The notes: generated by a model from the letters alone, not told the origin. A DNA stretch of 64,000 nt from Aristaeella lactis (GCF_018118585.1 NZ_CP069421.1:2542001-2606000); one strand, 5' to 3'. Shown: positions 37,543 through 46,507, counted from the first letter of the stretch. Program-made: numbers and translations.

Positions 37543-37627
37543 CAATGCATAATGCATAATGCATAATGATTATTTGTTTTGGCCTTACCATATATAATTC
37601 TGAATTCTGAATTCTGAATTCTGAATT
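37543..37627. repeat. AT-rich tandem repeats (two types)
   Basis: Three GCATAAT-type units (about 37,543-37,568) and four AATTCTG units (about 37,600-37,626) lie in the gap between the DUF1015 gene and the XRE regulator. They are the same classes as seen at 1.8, 7.1, 56.1 and 56.2 kb. Confidence 0.75.
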
Positions 37628-37633
37628 AGTACA

Positions 37634-37660
37634 AGATCCCTCGACTTCGCTCGGGATGAC
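37634..37660. repeat. Dispersed imperfect palindrome, copy 1
   Basis: The sequence contains TCCCTCGACTTCGCTCGGGA, an imperfect hairpin. An inverted copy, differing at one base, lies at 59,097-59,123 after gap. Confidence 0.75.
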
Positions 37661-37669
37661 TGAAACAAT

Positions 37670-37700
37670 AAGGCTTCGGCATTGCCGAAGCCTTTTGTTT
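37670..37700. terminator. Intrinsic terminator between convergent genes
   Basis: AAGGCTTCGGC / GCCGAAGCCTT stem with a three-base loop and TTTTG on the plus strand. It can end DUF1015 transcripts and touches the stop codon of the XRE regulator. Confidence 0.8.
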
Positions 37701-38434
37701 TATGTCAGTTCAAATGTCACCTTGACGCACCGTGCGATAAACCCGATCTCATTGATCGGCACGGTTTCCGCCTCATACTGCCGGTCATAGGACTGGAGCA
37801 GCACGTTCCGGTCATCCAGGAGCTTGATCTTGCGCAGGTACCGGTGCTCATTGTAAGTCATGAGCATAACCGCCCCGTCCACCGGGCTGTTCGCCGGCAC
37901 TGTCAGTACAATGTCGCCTTTATGGATCCGGAACCCGCGCATACTGTCATCCGGTGCGAGATAGAAGAACACCTTATCCGGATTGGCTCCTTCGATCCGG
38001 CCGTTTTCCACCGGTACCAGCTGGTAGCTCACCGGCTTCATCACCGCGTTCATCACCGGTACCCGCTTCAGCACGCTCTGCAGCGCGTCCAGCCAGACGC
38101 TTCCGGCCACGCCTTCCTCGTCCTCCGTGGAAGCCGCCAGCTCCGCTTCTTTCCTCACAGGCTTCTTCGCCTGCACCGCCGCGGCCATCTTCGGCTGTAC
38201 CTGCACCAGGTCTACGGTGGCCGCGATATCGTCCAGTGTAAACTCTGCTTCATTCTGCTGCTTCAGGCCGATGCTCTTCAGGATCCGCCGCGCCTGGTCA
38301 TCCGCGATGATCCGTGTGCCCGCCTCCACTGCCAGGAGATAGCTCTCGCTGACACCGCACTTTCTCGCCACCTGTTTCGGCGTCAGTTTCTGCCGGATCC
38401 GCTCGGTCCGGATCAGGTCTCCCAGTCTGCTCAT
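37700..38434 (-). CDS. XRE-family regulator with LexA/S24-type C-terminal domain
   Basis: This 244-residue protein has an N-terminal helix-turn-helix (about 1-55, LTPKQVARKCGVSESYLLAVE). A linker with Ala-Gly (110-111) follows, and then a LexA-like fold with Ser164 in PDDSMRG and Lys202/204 in YLRKIK. These are the residues needed for self-cleavage in LexA and phage repressors, so regulated cleavage is plausible. Start at MSRLGDLIRT follows AGGAGAG. Target genes are unknown; it is convergent with DUF1015 and downstream of the liv operon terminator. Confidence 0.8.
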   Translation of the reverse strand: MSRLGDLIRTERIRQKLTPKQVARKCGVSESYLLAVEAGTRIIADDQARRILKSIGLKQQNEAEFTLDDIAATVDLVQVQPKMAAAVQAKKPVRKEAELAASTEDEEGVAGSVWLDALQSVLKRVPVMNAVMKPVSYQLVPVENGRIEGANPDKVFFYLAPDDSMRGFRIHKGDIVLTVPANSPVDGAVMLMTYNEHRYLRKIKLLDDRNVLLQSYDRQYEAETVPINEIGFIARCVKVTFELT

Positions 38435-38487
38435 ATCCTCATCTCTCCTGTCTGGATTCAGTGCACCCAGTATAGCCGTCAGCCGGG

Positions 38488-38521
38488 CAAAAAGCAAGGG
38501 CGGTTCCTGCTGGGACCGCCC
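38488..38521 (-). terminator. Terminator of the liv operon
   Basis: GGGCGGTCCCAGC / GCAGGAACCGCCC-type hairpin (38,498-38,521) is followed on the minus strand by TTGCTTTTT, seven bases after the livF stop. Confidence 0.75.
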
Positions 38522-38527
38522 GCCTTT

Positions 38528-39247
38528 TTATTTGCTTGTCTTCCCGAGATAGGCTTCCTGGATCGCCTCGCTGGCCAGCAGTTCCTCGCCGGTACCGCTG
38601 GTCGTGATCCTGCCCGTCTCCATGACGTAGGCATAATCGCAGGCGTGCAGGGCGGCGTTGGCGTTCTGCTCGATCAGGAGCACTGTCATGCCGGTGCCCT
38701 TAAGGGTCTGGATAATCTTGAAGATATCCTTGACCACGAGGGGCGCCAAGCCCAGGCTGGGCTCATCCATCATGATCAGCTTCGGCCTTGTCATCACCGC
38801 GCGGCCTACCGCCAGCATCTGCTGTTCACCGCCGGAAAGCGTACCGGCCAGCTGCCAGGAGCGCTCCTTCAGCCGGGGGAACAGGTCATATACATAGCGG
38901 ATATCCTCTTCAATGGCTTCCTTGTCCTTGCGCAGATACGCGCCGATCCGCAGGTTTTCCAGCACCGTCAGGTTGGCAAAAACCCGCCGTCCTTCCGGTA
39001 CCATGGCAATACCGATTTCCACGATCTTCTGGGTATTCAGGTCGGTAATATCCCGGCCTTCAAAGTAGATCCGTCCGTCCTTGGGAGGCACCAGGCCGGA
39101 AATGGTCCGGAGGGTGGTGCTCTTGCCCGCGCCGTTGGCGCCGATCAGCGTCACAATCTGTCCCTGTTCCACCTCAAAGGAGATCCCTTTCAGGGCTTCA
39201 ATGCCGCCGTAGGAAACCACAAGGTCCGTTACTTTCAGCATGCTCAT
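38528..39247 (-). CDS. livF: Branched-chain amino acid ABC transporter ATPase
   Basis: This 239-residue ATPase has Walker A GANGAGKST, signature LSGGEQQM, Walker B LIMMDEPSLGLAP and H-loop LLIEQNA. The GLAP extension after Walker B is typical of LivF. It powers the LivHM permease together with LivG. Its start overlaps the livG stop by four bases. Confidence 0.95.
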   Translation of the reverse strand: MSMLKVTDLVVSYGGIEALKGISFEVEQGQIVTLIGANGAGKSTTLRTISGLVPPKDGRIYFEGRDITDLNTQKIVEIGIAMVPEGRRVFANLTVLENLRIGAYLRKDKEAIEEDIRYVYDLFPRLKERSWQLAGTLSGGEQQMLAVGRAVMTRPKLIMMDEPSLGLAPLVVKDIFKIIQTLKGTGMTVLLIEQNANAALHACDYAYVMETGRITTSGTGEELLASEAIQEAYLGKTSK

Positions 39248-40101
39248 TCTTCATCCACCCCCAGATAAGCCGCGATCACGACAGGGTTTTTCTGGATCTC
39301 TTCCGGGGTGCCCTCGGCGATCTGCTTTCCGAAGTCCAGCACATAGATCCGGTCCGAGATATCCATGACCAGGTTCATATGGTGCTCGATCATAAAGACT
39401 GTCAGGTTGAACCGGTTCTTGATATCCACAATGAACTCACCCAGCTCGTCTGTTTCCTGGGGGTTCATGCCGGCCGCCGGTTCATCCAGCAGCAGCAGCG
39501 TCGGATCCGTAGCCAACGCACGGGCAATTTCCAGTCGGCGCTGTTTACCGTAGGGAAGAGACGTGGCCAGCTCGTTCGCCACATCCGCCAGGCCGACAAT
39601 TTCCAGCAGGCGGTATGCCTTTTCCCGGTTGGCTTTCTCTTCCTTCGCGTTGATCCGGAAGGTTGCGGTCAGCATATTGCTTGTGCGGCGCAGATGGGTG
39701 CCGATGAGCACGTTTTCAAAAGCCGTCTGGCTCTTGAAAAGCCGGATGTTCTGGAAAGTACGGGCAATACCCATATGTGTGATCTTATCCGGCGTATGGA
39801 CAACGGGTTTCTTATCTTTGTACAGGTCGCCGTTGATCCCGCCGTACTGTTTGATCATCTTGCCCTGGGGATGGTTGACCACGATGGGCTTTCCATGGAA
39901 ATACACCATGCCGTTCGTGGGTTCATACACGCCGGTAATGCAGTTGAAAGCGGTTGTCTTGCCGGCGCCGTTCGGGCCGATCAGGGCCACGATCTCGCCC
40001 TGGTTCACTTCCAGGGACAGGTTATTGATTGCCACCACGCCGCCAAACTGCATGGTGATGTTTTCCATTTTCAGGACGCTGTTGTTCACTGCTTCACTCA
40101 T
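39244..40101 (-). CDS. livG: Branched-chain amino acid ABC transporter ATPase
   Basis: This 285-residue ATPase has Walker A GPNGAGKTT, the LivG-type insert between Walker A and the signature, LPYGKQRRLEIARAL and Walker B LLLLDEPAAGMNPQET. It is about 45 residues longer than LivF, as usual for LivG. The ATG overlaps the livM stop. Confidence 0.95.
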   Translation of the reverse strand: MSEAVNNSVLKMENITMQFGGVVAINNLSLEVNQGEIVALIGPNGAGKTTAFNCITGVYEPTNGMVYFHGKPIVVNHPQGKMIKQYGGINGDLYKDKKPVVHTPDKITHMGIARTFQNIRLFKSQTAFENVLIGTHLRRTSNMLTATFRINAKEEKANREKAYRLLEIVGLADVANELATSLPYGKQRRLEIARALATDPTLLLLDEPAAGMNPQETDELGEFIVDIKNRFNLTVFMIEHHMNLVMDISDRIYVLDFGKQIAEGTPEEIQKNPVVIAAYLGVDEE

Positions 40102-41207
40102 TTGGCCGCCCTCCCTTTCGTTTTGATCTTACGGGAGAGCAGATCCGGCAGCTCCTTGTCTCCCATGATCCCGCGGCGGAAGAACAGCACCACGATCATG
40201 ATGATCACGGAGAAGACCACCATCCGGAATCCGGTCCTGAGCAGCGGCACCTCAAAGTCGCCGATGATCTGCTTTTCATCCAGGAAACGCAGCCACCATT
40301 CGCTGCAGGCCACAAACAGGAAAGAGCTGAATACGCTGCCCGATACCGAGCCGATACCGCCGATCACGACGATCAGCAGGATCTCATACGTCATGGCCGA
40401 GGTGAAGGATTTCGCCTGCACCGTGGTCTGGTACATGGCCAGCATGGCACCGCCCACTCCGGCAAAGAAGGAGGAGATGCAGAAAGCCAGCCGCTTATGG
40501 TGCGCCAGGTTGATGCCCATGGCTTCCGCGGCGACTTCGTCATCCCGGACCGCCTTAAGGGCACGGCCGTAGCTGGAGTTGATCAGCAGCACGATCAGCG
40601 CGATACACACGCCCGCAATGATGAACGGGATCAGCGTGGACAGATAGATCGTCACATTTCCCTGGGCATCTTTGATATTGAAATCGTTGAAGTTCGGGAA
40701 GGCCCGCAGCATGTTGGAACCGTTGGTCACCGGGCCCAGTCCGTTCCACTGGAAGATGGCGCGGATGATCTCCGCAAAACCCAGTGTCGCGATGGCCAGG
40801 TAGTCGCTCTTCAGCCGCAGCACCGGCAGGCCGATCAGGAAGGCGAAGAACGCCGCCGCCAGGCCCGCCATGATCAGCGCGATGACAACCGGCACCGTAA
40901 ACTGTACAATACCGCCGTCAAAGTACTGGTAAACAGAAGCCCTCTGGGCAACAGGAATGGTGAAAATACCGTAAACATAGGCACCTACCAGCATGAAGCC
41001 CGCCTGGCCGAGGGAGAAGATTCCCGTGAAGCCGTTGAGCAGGTTCATGGATACTGCCACCAGCGCGTAGGTCGCGCCTTTTTTCAGCACCGTGAAAAGC
41101 ATGGAAGTCGCCGGCAGCGTCTGCTCCGCAATAAAGACCGCGGCATAGATCGCCAGGACCAGCGCAAAAGTGATGATCATCGGTGCTTTTGACTTCTTCT
41201 GGTTCAT
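40098..41207 (-). CDS. livM: Branched-chain amino acid ABC transporter permease
   Basis: This 369-residue protein has about nine hydrophobic segments, the permease motif LNGFTGIFSLGQAGFMLVGA, and the EAA-like loop DEVAAEAMGINLAHHKRLAF. The ATG at 41,207 is preferred because GAGGTG lies six bases upstream; a GTG three codons earlier is possible. A charged C-terminal tail follows the last helix. Confidence 0.93.
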   Translation of the reverse strand: MNQKKSKAPMIITFALVLAIYAAVFIAEQTLPATSMLFTVLKKGATYALVAVSMNLLNGFTGIFSLGQAGFMLVGAYVYGIFTIPVAQRASVYQYFDGGIVQFTVPVVIALIMAGLAAAFFAFLIGLPVLRLKSDYLAIATLGFAEIIRAIFQWNGLGPVTNGSNMLRAFPNFNDFNIKDAQGNVTIYLSTLIPFIIAGVCIALIVLLINSSYGRALKAVRDDEVAAEAMGINLAHHKRLAFCISSFFAGVGGAMLAMYQTTVQAKSFTSAMTYEILLIVVIGGIGSVSGSVFSSFLFVACSEWWLRFLDEKQIIGDFEVPLLRTGFRMVVFSVIIMIVVLFFRRGIMGDKELPDLLSRKIKTKGRAAK

Positions 41208-41217
41208 TCTGCTCACC

Positions 41218-42141
41218 TCACACCTTATCCGTCACTTTTTCGCCGAACAGTCCGGTCGGCTTCACAATAAGAATGATGATCAGCAGTGCAAACGTGAAGG
41301 CATCGGAGAAGGTCGCCAGGCCCATCGGGGCCTTGATCAGGCCAAGCTTGAACAGGATCACGTCCAGGCCCTTGATGATATTCTCCATGATACCGATGAT
41401 GAACGCGCCGATCACCGCTCCCGGAATGGAGCCGATGCCGCCGAACACCGCCGCCACAAAAGCCTTCAGGCCCGGCATGGCACCGGAGGTCTGGATGACG
41501 GTGGGATAGTTGGTAAAGAACAGGATCGAGCCAACGCCCGCCAGGAAAGAACCGATAATGAACGTGGCGGAAATAACGTTGTTGATCTTGATACCCATCA
41601 GCTGGCTGGTTTCAAAATCCTTTGAAACAGCCCGCATGGCCATACCGATCTTGGTTTTATTGATCAGCAGCACCAGGGCGACCACCAGGACGATCACAAG
41701 GATCGGGGTTACCACCGTAACCACCTTGGTCTTGGCCGCTCCGATCTGCATGGTTTCGGATATCAGAGGAATCGTCGGGTACTGTTTGTTCAGGCCGCCG
41801 GTAATATAAAGCACCAGGTTCTGCAGGGTATAGCTGACGCCGATAGCGGAGATCATTACCGACATCCGCGGCGCGGAACGCAGGGGCTTGTAAGCTGCCC
41901 GCTCGATCAGGAAACCCACCGCCACAGTAATCAGCAGGACCAGCGGAATGCACAGCCACAGCGGCAGTCCGGACGCGGCCACATACACCATGATGATGCC
42001 CGCCACCATGAACACATCGCCGTGGGCAAAGTTAATCAGGCGCAGGATGCCGTAGACCATCGTATAGCCGATGGCGATCAGCGCGTACTGCCCGCCGACG
42101 GAGACGCCGGAAAGCAGATAGGGGAAAATGGTATCCCACAT
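41218..42141 (-). CDS. livH: Branched-chain amino acid ABC transporter permease
   Basis: This 307-residue permease has the LivH N-terminus (LLSGVSVGGQYALIAIGYTM, LRLINFAHGDVFMV) and eight hydrophobic segments, with the coupling-loop segment MAMRAVSKDFETSQLMGI. The ATG at 42,141 follows GGAGTG by seven bases; an upstream TTG has no ribosome binding site. Confidence 0.93.
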   Translation of the reverse strand: MWDTIFPYLLSGVSVGGQYALIAIGYTMVYGILRLINFAHGDVFMVAGIIMVYVAASGLPLWLCIPLVLLITVAVGFLIERAAYKPLRSAPRMSVMISAIGVSYTLQNLVLYITGGLNKQYPTIPLISETMQIGAAKTKVVTVVTPILVIVLVVALVLLINKTKIGMAMRAVSKDFETSQLMGIKINNVISATFIIGSFLAGVGSILFFTNYPTVIQTSGAMPGLKAFVAAVFGGIGSIPGAVIGAFIIGIMENIIKGLDVILFKLGLIKAPMGLATFSDAFTFALLIIILIVKPTGLFGEKVTDKV

Positions 42142-42182
42142 ATTCGGACACTCCAATCACATCGTATTCATTCATACGAAAC

Positions 42183-42210
42183 GCGGCGGAGGCATGCATG
42201 CCTCCGCCGC
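42183..42210. promoter_or_regulatory. Perfect 28-base hairpin between livK and livH
   Basis: Arms GCGGCGGAGGCATG and its exact complement abut to form a 14-base-pair palindrome 30 bases past the livK stop. No T-run follows on the minus strand. It probably protects the livK message from decay and lowers downstream expression, as often seen after binding-protein genes. Confidence 0.7.
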
Positions 42211-42240
42211 ATGAAAAATCATTCAGATTTGTTTCCCGGA

Positions 42241-43392
42241 TTATTCAACCGTCTGTTCGGCGACGAATTCCCAGGCGCCGGTCTCGTTGTTGATGGTCTT
42301 CACGAAAGCGGAGGTGCGGATCGCGTCGCCCGTCTCATCGAACTTGATGTGTCCGGATACACCGTCGATCTCGGTTGTCGGCAGGGCAGCCATCACAGCG
42401 GCACCGTCGGGAGAACCGGCAGCCTGCAGGGCAGCCAGCGCCATGTAGTATCCGTCATAACCCATCACGGAAACCGCAGCGATCATGTCGTTGCCGCCGT
42501 TGTTGGTCAGCATTTCGGGATTCGCGTTCAGCCAGGCCTTGAAGCCTTCGTCGAACTGGGCATTCGCGCCTTCCTGATAGAAGGTGGTGATGATGACCTT
42601 GATGTTGGTGCCGGTGGCCGCTTCAGCAACCTTGTTGCTGTCCAGGGTGTCACCGCCCAGGATCGGGATTTCCAGGCCCTGCGCGCTGGCGGTCTGGATG
42701 ATCAGCGTGGAGTATTCAATGGACACGGGGCAGAAGAACACTTCAGCACCATAGGCAACAGCATTGCTGATGTAGGAGTTGAAGTCCTGGGTCTTGGAGG
42801 GGAAGTCTTCCTTGAAGACCACGCCGCCCAGGCCTTCGAACGCCTGCTTGAAGTACTCGATCAGGCCCTGGTCATAGTCATTGCCCAGCTCGCCCAGGCA
42901 GTATGCGGTCTTCACGCCCAGCGTGTTGAAAGCGTAGTTCGCCAGAACCGTGCCCTGGAAGGGATCCAGGAAGCAGACACGGAAGTAGTGGCTGTTGCCG
43001 GCGGTCACCTGCGGGTTGGTGCAGGTCAGGCCGATCACCGGGATGTTCGCATTCTTGAAGTATTCGGAACCGGCAATGGAAACGCCGGAGCCGTAGGAAC
43101 CCAGCGCCACGCTGGCACCGGCAGAGATGATCTGCTGGGCGGCGGAAGGAGCCTTGTCGTTTTCGGAACCGTTGTCCGCGATCACCAGTTCCACTTTGTA
43201 CTCTTCATCACCGATCTTGACGGTGGGGGTTTCCGCGTTGGCGTACTGAACGCCCAGGGTTTCCTGCTTGCCGCCGGCACCGTTGGAACCGGAAGCAGGC
43301 TCATAAACGCCGATTTTGATCACATTATCCGCCATTGCAAAGGCGGGAACGAGCAGCATCACGGCCAAAAACAGGGCAACAAATTTCTTCAT
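42241..43392 (-). CDS. livK: Branched-chain amino acid ABC transporter substrate-binding protein
   Basis: This 383-residue periplasmic-binding-protein type I (Leu/Ile/Val-binding) has a signal peptide MKKFVALFLAVMLLVPAFAM with an A-x-A type cleavage site and no lipobox Cys. Ligand-site segments include ALGSYGSGVSIAGSEYF and VIGLTCTNPQVT. It is first in the livKHMGF operon. A soluble rather than lipidated binding protein is odd for a one-membrane bacterium. GGAGG precedes the ATG. Confidence 0.93.
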   Translation of the reverse strand: MKKFVALFLAVMLLVPAFAMADNVIKIGVYEPASGSNGAGGKQETLGVQYANAETPTVKIGDEEYKVELVIADNGSENDKAPSAAQQIISAGASVALGSYGSGVSIAGSEYFKNANIPVIGLTCTNPQVTAGNSHYFRVCFLDPFQGTVLANYAFNTLGVKTAYCLGELGNDYDQGLIEYFKQAFEGLGGVVFKEDFPSKTQDFNSYISNAVAYGAEVFFCPVSIEYSTLIIQTASAQGLEIPILGGDTLDSNKVAEAATGTNIKVIITTFYQEGANAQFDEGFKAWLNANPEMLTNNGGNDMIAAVSVMGYDGYYMALAALQAAGSPDGAAVMAALPTTEIDGVSGHIKFDETGDAIRTSAFVKTINNETGAWEFVAEQTVE

Positions 43393-43442
43393 GGGACTTC
43401 CTCCTTAGTGTATGTAGTTGACACCCTTGTCTAAGTTATTTC

Positions 43443-43471
43443 AGTATACCCACCGCACTGCCAAAAAACAA
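43443..43471 (-). promoter_or_regulatory. Probable liv operon promoter
   Basis: TATACT (plus-strand AGTATA at 43,443-43,448) lies about 50 bases upstream of livK. A weak TTGTTT is 17 bases further upstream, so only the -10 is convincing. Confidence 0.5.
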
Positions 43472-43501
43472 TCTAAGTACAAAGGAAAGACAATACCTGT
43501 A

Positions 43502-43536
43502 CAAAAAAGACGGGATATGAAAATTCATATCCCGTC
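43502..43536 (-). terminator. Intrinsic terminator after the FakA-like gene
   Basis: GACGGGATATGAA / TTCATATCCCGTC stem with a short AA loop is followed on the minus strand by six T. Confidence 0.9.
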
Positions 43537-43555
43537 GGTATTTTCCGTTGATTTA

Positions 43556-43807
43556 TCAGCCCTTCAGGCCCTGTTCCTGGCGTTCCATGTTCTCCACAAC
43601 GATGTCGTAGATCTCACCAAGGCTGGCGCAGTATTCCAGCACCTGCCAGGGTTCATTGGTATGGAAATGAATCTTGATCAGTTCATCATCGCCGACAGCC
43701 AGCAGGCAGTCACCCTTGAAATGGCTGGTGAAATAATCGTTGATCGCGTCTTCGTCCAGGTCTTTTCCCTCGATCAGCAGCTGGGTATCGAATTTAAACT
43801 CAAGCAT
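43556..43807 (-). CDS. Small stand-alone protein resembling part of the FakA (YloV) C-terminal region
   Basis: This 83-residue protein resembles the segment of fatty acid kinase FakA that follows its DhaL domain, where similar GDCLLAVGDDELIKIHFHTNEP and VLEYCASLGEIYDIVVENM segments occur. There is no kinase domain and no neighbouring fakB. It has its own promoter and terminator, so it is expressed alone. Small proteins of this type are sometimes annotated 'kinase to dihydroxyacetone kinase'. A regulatory or lipid-linked role is inference. Confidence 0.75.
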   Translation of the reverse strand: MLEFKFDTQLLIEGKDLDEDAINDYFTSHFKGDCLLAVGDDELIKIHFHTNEPWQVLEYCASLGEIYDIVVENMERQEQGLKG

Positions 43808-43858
43808 TTTCCTGCGTCTCCTTCCTTACTTACCCGGAACTCATCCGGAACGGAACAC

Positions 43859-43887
43859 AATGTATCATCTTTACCCTAAAATGTCAA
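43859..43887 (-). promoter_or_regulatory. Promoter of the FakA-like gene
   Basis: TTGACA (43,882-43,887) and TACATT (43,859-43,864) on the minus strand, spacing 17. It lies between polA and the small gene, about 50 bases before the ATG. Confidence 0.8.
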
Positions 43888-43906
43888 TTCTTTCAAGGGA
43901 TTCAGC

Positions 43907-46471
43907 TTATTTTGCGCAAGCCCAGTTCTGTCCCTGATGGACCTCCGCCACCAGCGGAACCTCCAGCCTGATCGCGTCTTCCATCGCGTCCCTCAGCAGG
44001 ACCGCGGCCTGTTCAGCTTCCTCCGGCGGGCATTCCAGCAGCAGTTCGTCGTGTACCTGCAGGATCAGGCGGCTCTGAAGCCCCGCCTCCCGCAGCGCTT
44101 TGTCAATCCGGACCATAGCCAGCTTGATGATATCCGCCGCCGTTCCCTGGACCGGGGTATTCATTGCCGCCCGCTTTCCGAATTCCCGGATAGGTGCCTT
44201 GGGGGAGCGCAGCTCCGGCAGGTACCGCCGCCGACCCATCAGTGTTTCGGCATAGCCCCTGTCAGCGCCTTCCGCCGCTGTCCGGTCCATAAAACGCTTC
44301 ACCCCGGGATAGGTGGCGAAATATTTTTCAATAAACGCCGCCGCTTCCTTCCGGCTGACGCCAGTATTGCGGCTCAGGCCGAATCCGCTGATTCCGTAGA
44401 TCAGGCCGAAATTGACTGCCTTGGCCCGGCTGCGCAGTTCCGGTGTTACCCATTCCGGCGGTACGTCAAAGATCTCGCTCGCTGTCCGGGCGTGGATATC
44501 TTCTCCTTTCCGGAAGGCGTCGATCAGCGCGGGATCCCCGGAGAAGTGCGCCATGAGCCGCAGTTCGATCTGGCTGTAGTCTGCGTCCAGCAGGATCCAG
44601 CCCTCCCGGGGCAGGAAAGCTTCCCGGATTTCCTTACCTTCCTCTGTCCGCACAGGGATGTTCTGGAGATTCGGTTCCGAGGAAGAAATCCGTCCCGTGG
44701 CGGTGGCAGTCTGGTCAAAGGTGGAATGCACCCGTCCCTTGCTGTCCACCAGCCGCAGCAAGCCTTCCACGTAGGTACTGTTCAGCTTGGTCAGCTGGCG
44801 GTAGCGCAGCAGCGGTTCAATGATCTCCGGCGCGTCAAAGCGCAGGCCTTCCAGTACCTCCACCGAGGTGGAATATCCCTTGGAGGTCTTTTTGCCGTGG
44901 GGGAGGTTCATTTCCTCAAAAAGGACTTCCCCGAGCTGCTGCGTGCTGTTCAGGTTAAAGGGATGACCGGCGGCCGCGATAACCTGCTCCCGCTTTTCCT
45001 CAATCTCCGCCGTGTATTTTCCGCCCAGGTCCCGCAGGAATTCCGTGTTCACCGTAAAGCCTGCCTGTTCCATCCGGAACAGTACGAAACTCAGCGGCTG
45101 TTCGATTTCCTTCATCAGCCGCGTCATACCGTCCTCTTCCACCCGGTTTTTCTGCCAGGCAGCCAGGGAACAGAGCGTTCCGGCGTCCTCCGGCAGATCC
45201 GGACACAAGGCACCAAGCCGGTAACTCTTTTCCTGCGGATTCAGCAGGTAAGCCGCCAGCATCGTATCCCAGCCGAAGCTTTCCGGTGTTTCCAGTCCGC
45301 TGCGGTCCAGCATATGCAGAAGCGCCTTGCCGTTATGAACAACCGCGTCGCCCTTCTTCAGCTCCGCCGTCAGGCAGCCCAGCACCTCCGCCGGATCCAG
45401 TCCCGGATTCAGCAGATCGCCGCCCAGGGTGATCTCCGCCCGTTTCCCGCCTTCCCGGGCAAGGGAAACAGCCGTTTCCGAAAGGTATACACACAGGGGA
45501 CCGGCATCCTTTGTCTGATCAAGCCATGAAGCGATCTCCGAAGCGGTGGCAAGGGAAGCCGCCGGTTCAAATGTGATCTGTGCCGGACCGGGCCGGGCCG
45601 CGGATTCCCCGCTGTCCTCCCCGTCATCCAGCCGGCGGATAATACTGTTCAGCTTCAGCTTTGCCAGTGCCGGAATACCTTTTTTCAGGTCTGGCAGGAT
45701 GCATGAGCTGAGGGTAAACTCCACCGGAGCGTCCCGGCGGATGGTCGCCAGTTCCTTGCTGAAACGGGCCTGGTCCGCGTAAGTGACCAGCTTTTCGCCC
45801 AGTTTTCCTTTTACCTGTCCGGCGTTTTCCAGCACCTTTTCCAGGGTGCCGTATTCCTGCAGCAGTTTGACCGCCGTTTTGTCGCCGACACCGGGAACAC
45901 CGGGGATATTATCGCTGGAATCACCGGCCAGGCCTTTCCAGTCCGTAACCTGTTCCGGAGTGAAACCGTACTCCTCATAGATCTTTGAGGGGGTAAAGCG
46001 GATCGTTTCGGTGATTCCCTTCCTGGTAAACATCAGTTCCGTACCGCCGCCTACCAGCTGCAGGGCATCCCGGTCCCCGGTCAGCAGCAGGGGAGCCGCA
46101 CCGGCCGCCGCGCCTTTCAGGCTCAGTGTACCAAGCAGGTCATCCGCTTCCCATCCCTGCAGGGAGAAACGCCGGATTCCCATATCATCCAGCAGGGTCA
46201 GGATGGTCCCGAACTGCTGCCGGAGCTCAGGCGGTGTTTCCTTCCGCCCGGCTTTGTAATCCGCGTAGACCGTATGGCGGAATGTAGGTCCGTGTTCATC
46301 AAAACAGACCGCCAGGTACTGGACGTTTTCCTCTTTGATGACTTTTAAAAGCATGCTCAGAAAGCCGTACACCGCATTGGTGTAAATGCCGTCCGCGTCC
46401 ATCACAGGCAGGGCGTGGAACGCGCGGTGCATCAGGCTGTTGCCGTCTACGATCAGGAAGATATCCTTCAA
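43907..46471 (-). CDS. polA: DNA polymerase I
   Basis: This 854-residue polymerase used in repair and Okazaki fragment processing has an N-terminal 5'-3' exonuclease (KDIFLIVDGNSLMHRAFHAL, GWEADDLLGTL, DWKGLAGDSSDNIPGVPG). A middle 3'-5' exonuclease-like domain lacks the DxE and the later Asp, so proofreading is probably lost, as in Taq and Bacillus enzymes. The polymerase domain has DYSQIELRLMAHFSGDP, RSRAKAVNFGLIYGISGFG and LQVHDELLLECP. The start is TTG at 46,471, seven bases after GGAGG and in register with homologues; the frame is open much further upstream, across rimO, without meaning. Confidence 0.95.
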   Translation of the reverse strand: MKDIFLIVDGNSLMHRAFHALPVMDADGIYTNAVYGFLSMLLKVIKEENVQYLAVCFDEHGPTFRHTVYADYKAGRKETPPELRQQFGTILTLLDDMGIRRFSLQGWEADDLLGTLSLKGAAAGAAPLLLTGDRDALQLVGGGTELMFTRKGITETIRFTPSKIYEEYGFTPEQVTDWKGLAGDSSDNIPGVPGVGDKTAVKLLQEYGTLEKVLENAGQVKGKLGEKLVTYADQARFSKELATIRRDAPVEFTLSSCILPDLKKGIPALAKLKLNSIIRRLDDGEDSGESAARPGPAQITFEPAASLATASEIASWLDQTKDAGPLCVYLSETAVSLAREGGKRAEITLGGDLLNPGLDPAEVLGCLTAELKKGDAVVHNGKALLHMLDRSGLETPESFGWDTMLAAYLLNPQEKSYRLGALCPDLPEDAGTLCSLAAWQKNRVEEDGMTRLMKEIEQPLSFVLFRMEQAGFTVNTEFLRDLGGKYTAEIEEKREQVIAAAGHPFNLNSTQQLGEVLFEEMNLPHGKKTSKGYSTSVEVLEGLRFDAPEIIEPLLRYRQLTKLNSTYVEGLLRLVDSKGRVHSTFDQTATATGRISSSEPNLQNIPVRTEEGKEIREAFLPREGWILLDADYSQIELRLMAHFSGDPALIDAFRKGEDIHARTASEIFDVPPEWVTPELRSRAKAVNFGLIYGISGFGLSRNTGVSRKEAAAFIEKYFATYPGVKRFMDRTAAEGADRGYAETLMGRRRYLPELRSPKAPIREFGKRAAMNTPVQGTAADIIKLAMVRIDKALREAGLQSRLILQVHDELLLECPPEEAEQAAVLLRDAMEDAIRLEVPLVAEVHQGQNWACAK

Positions 46472-46507
46472 GGAAGTCCCTCCGTTTCTCTCTCTTTCAG
46501 TTTCTTC

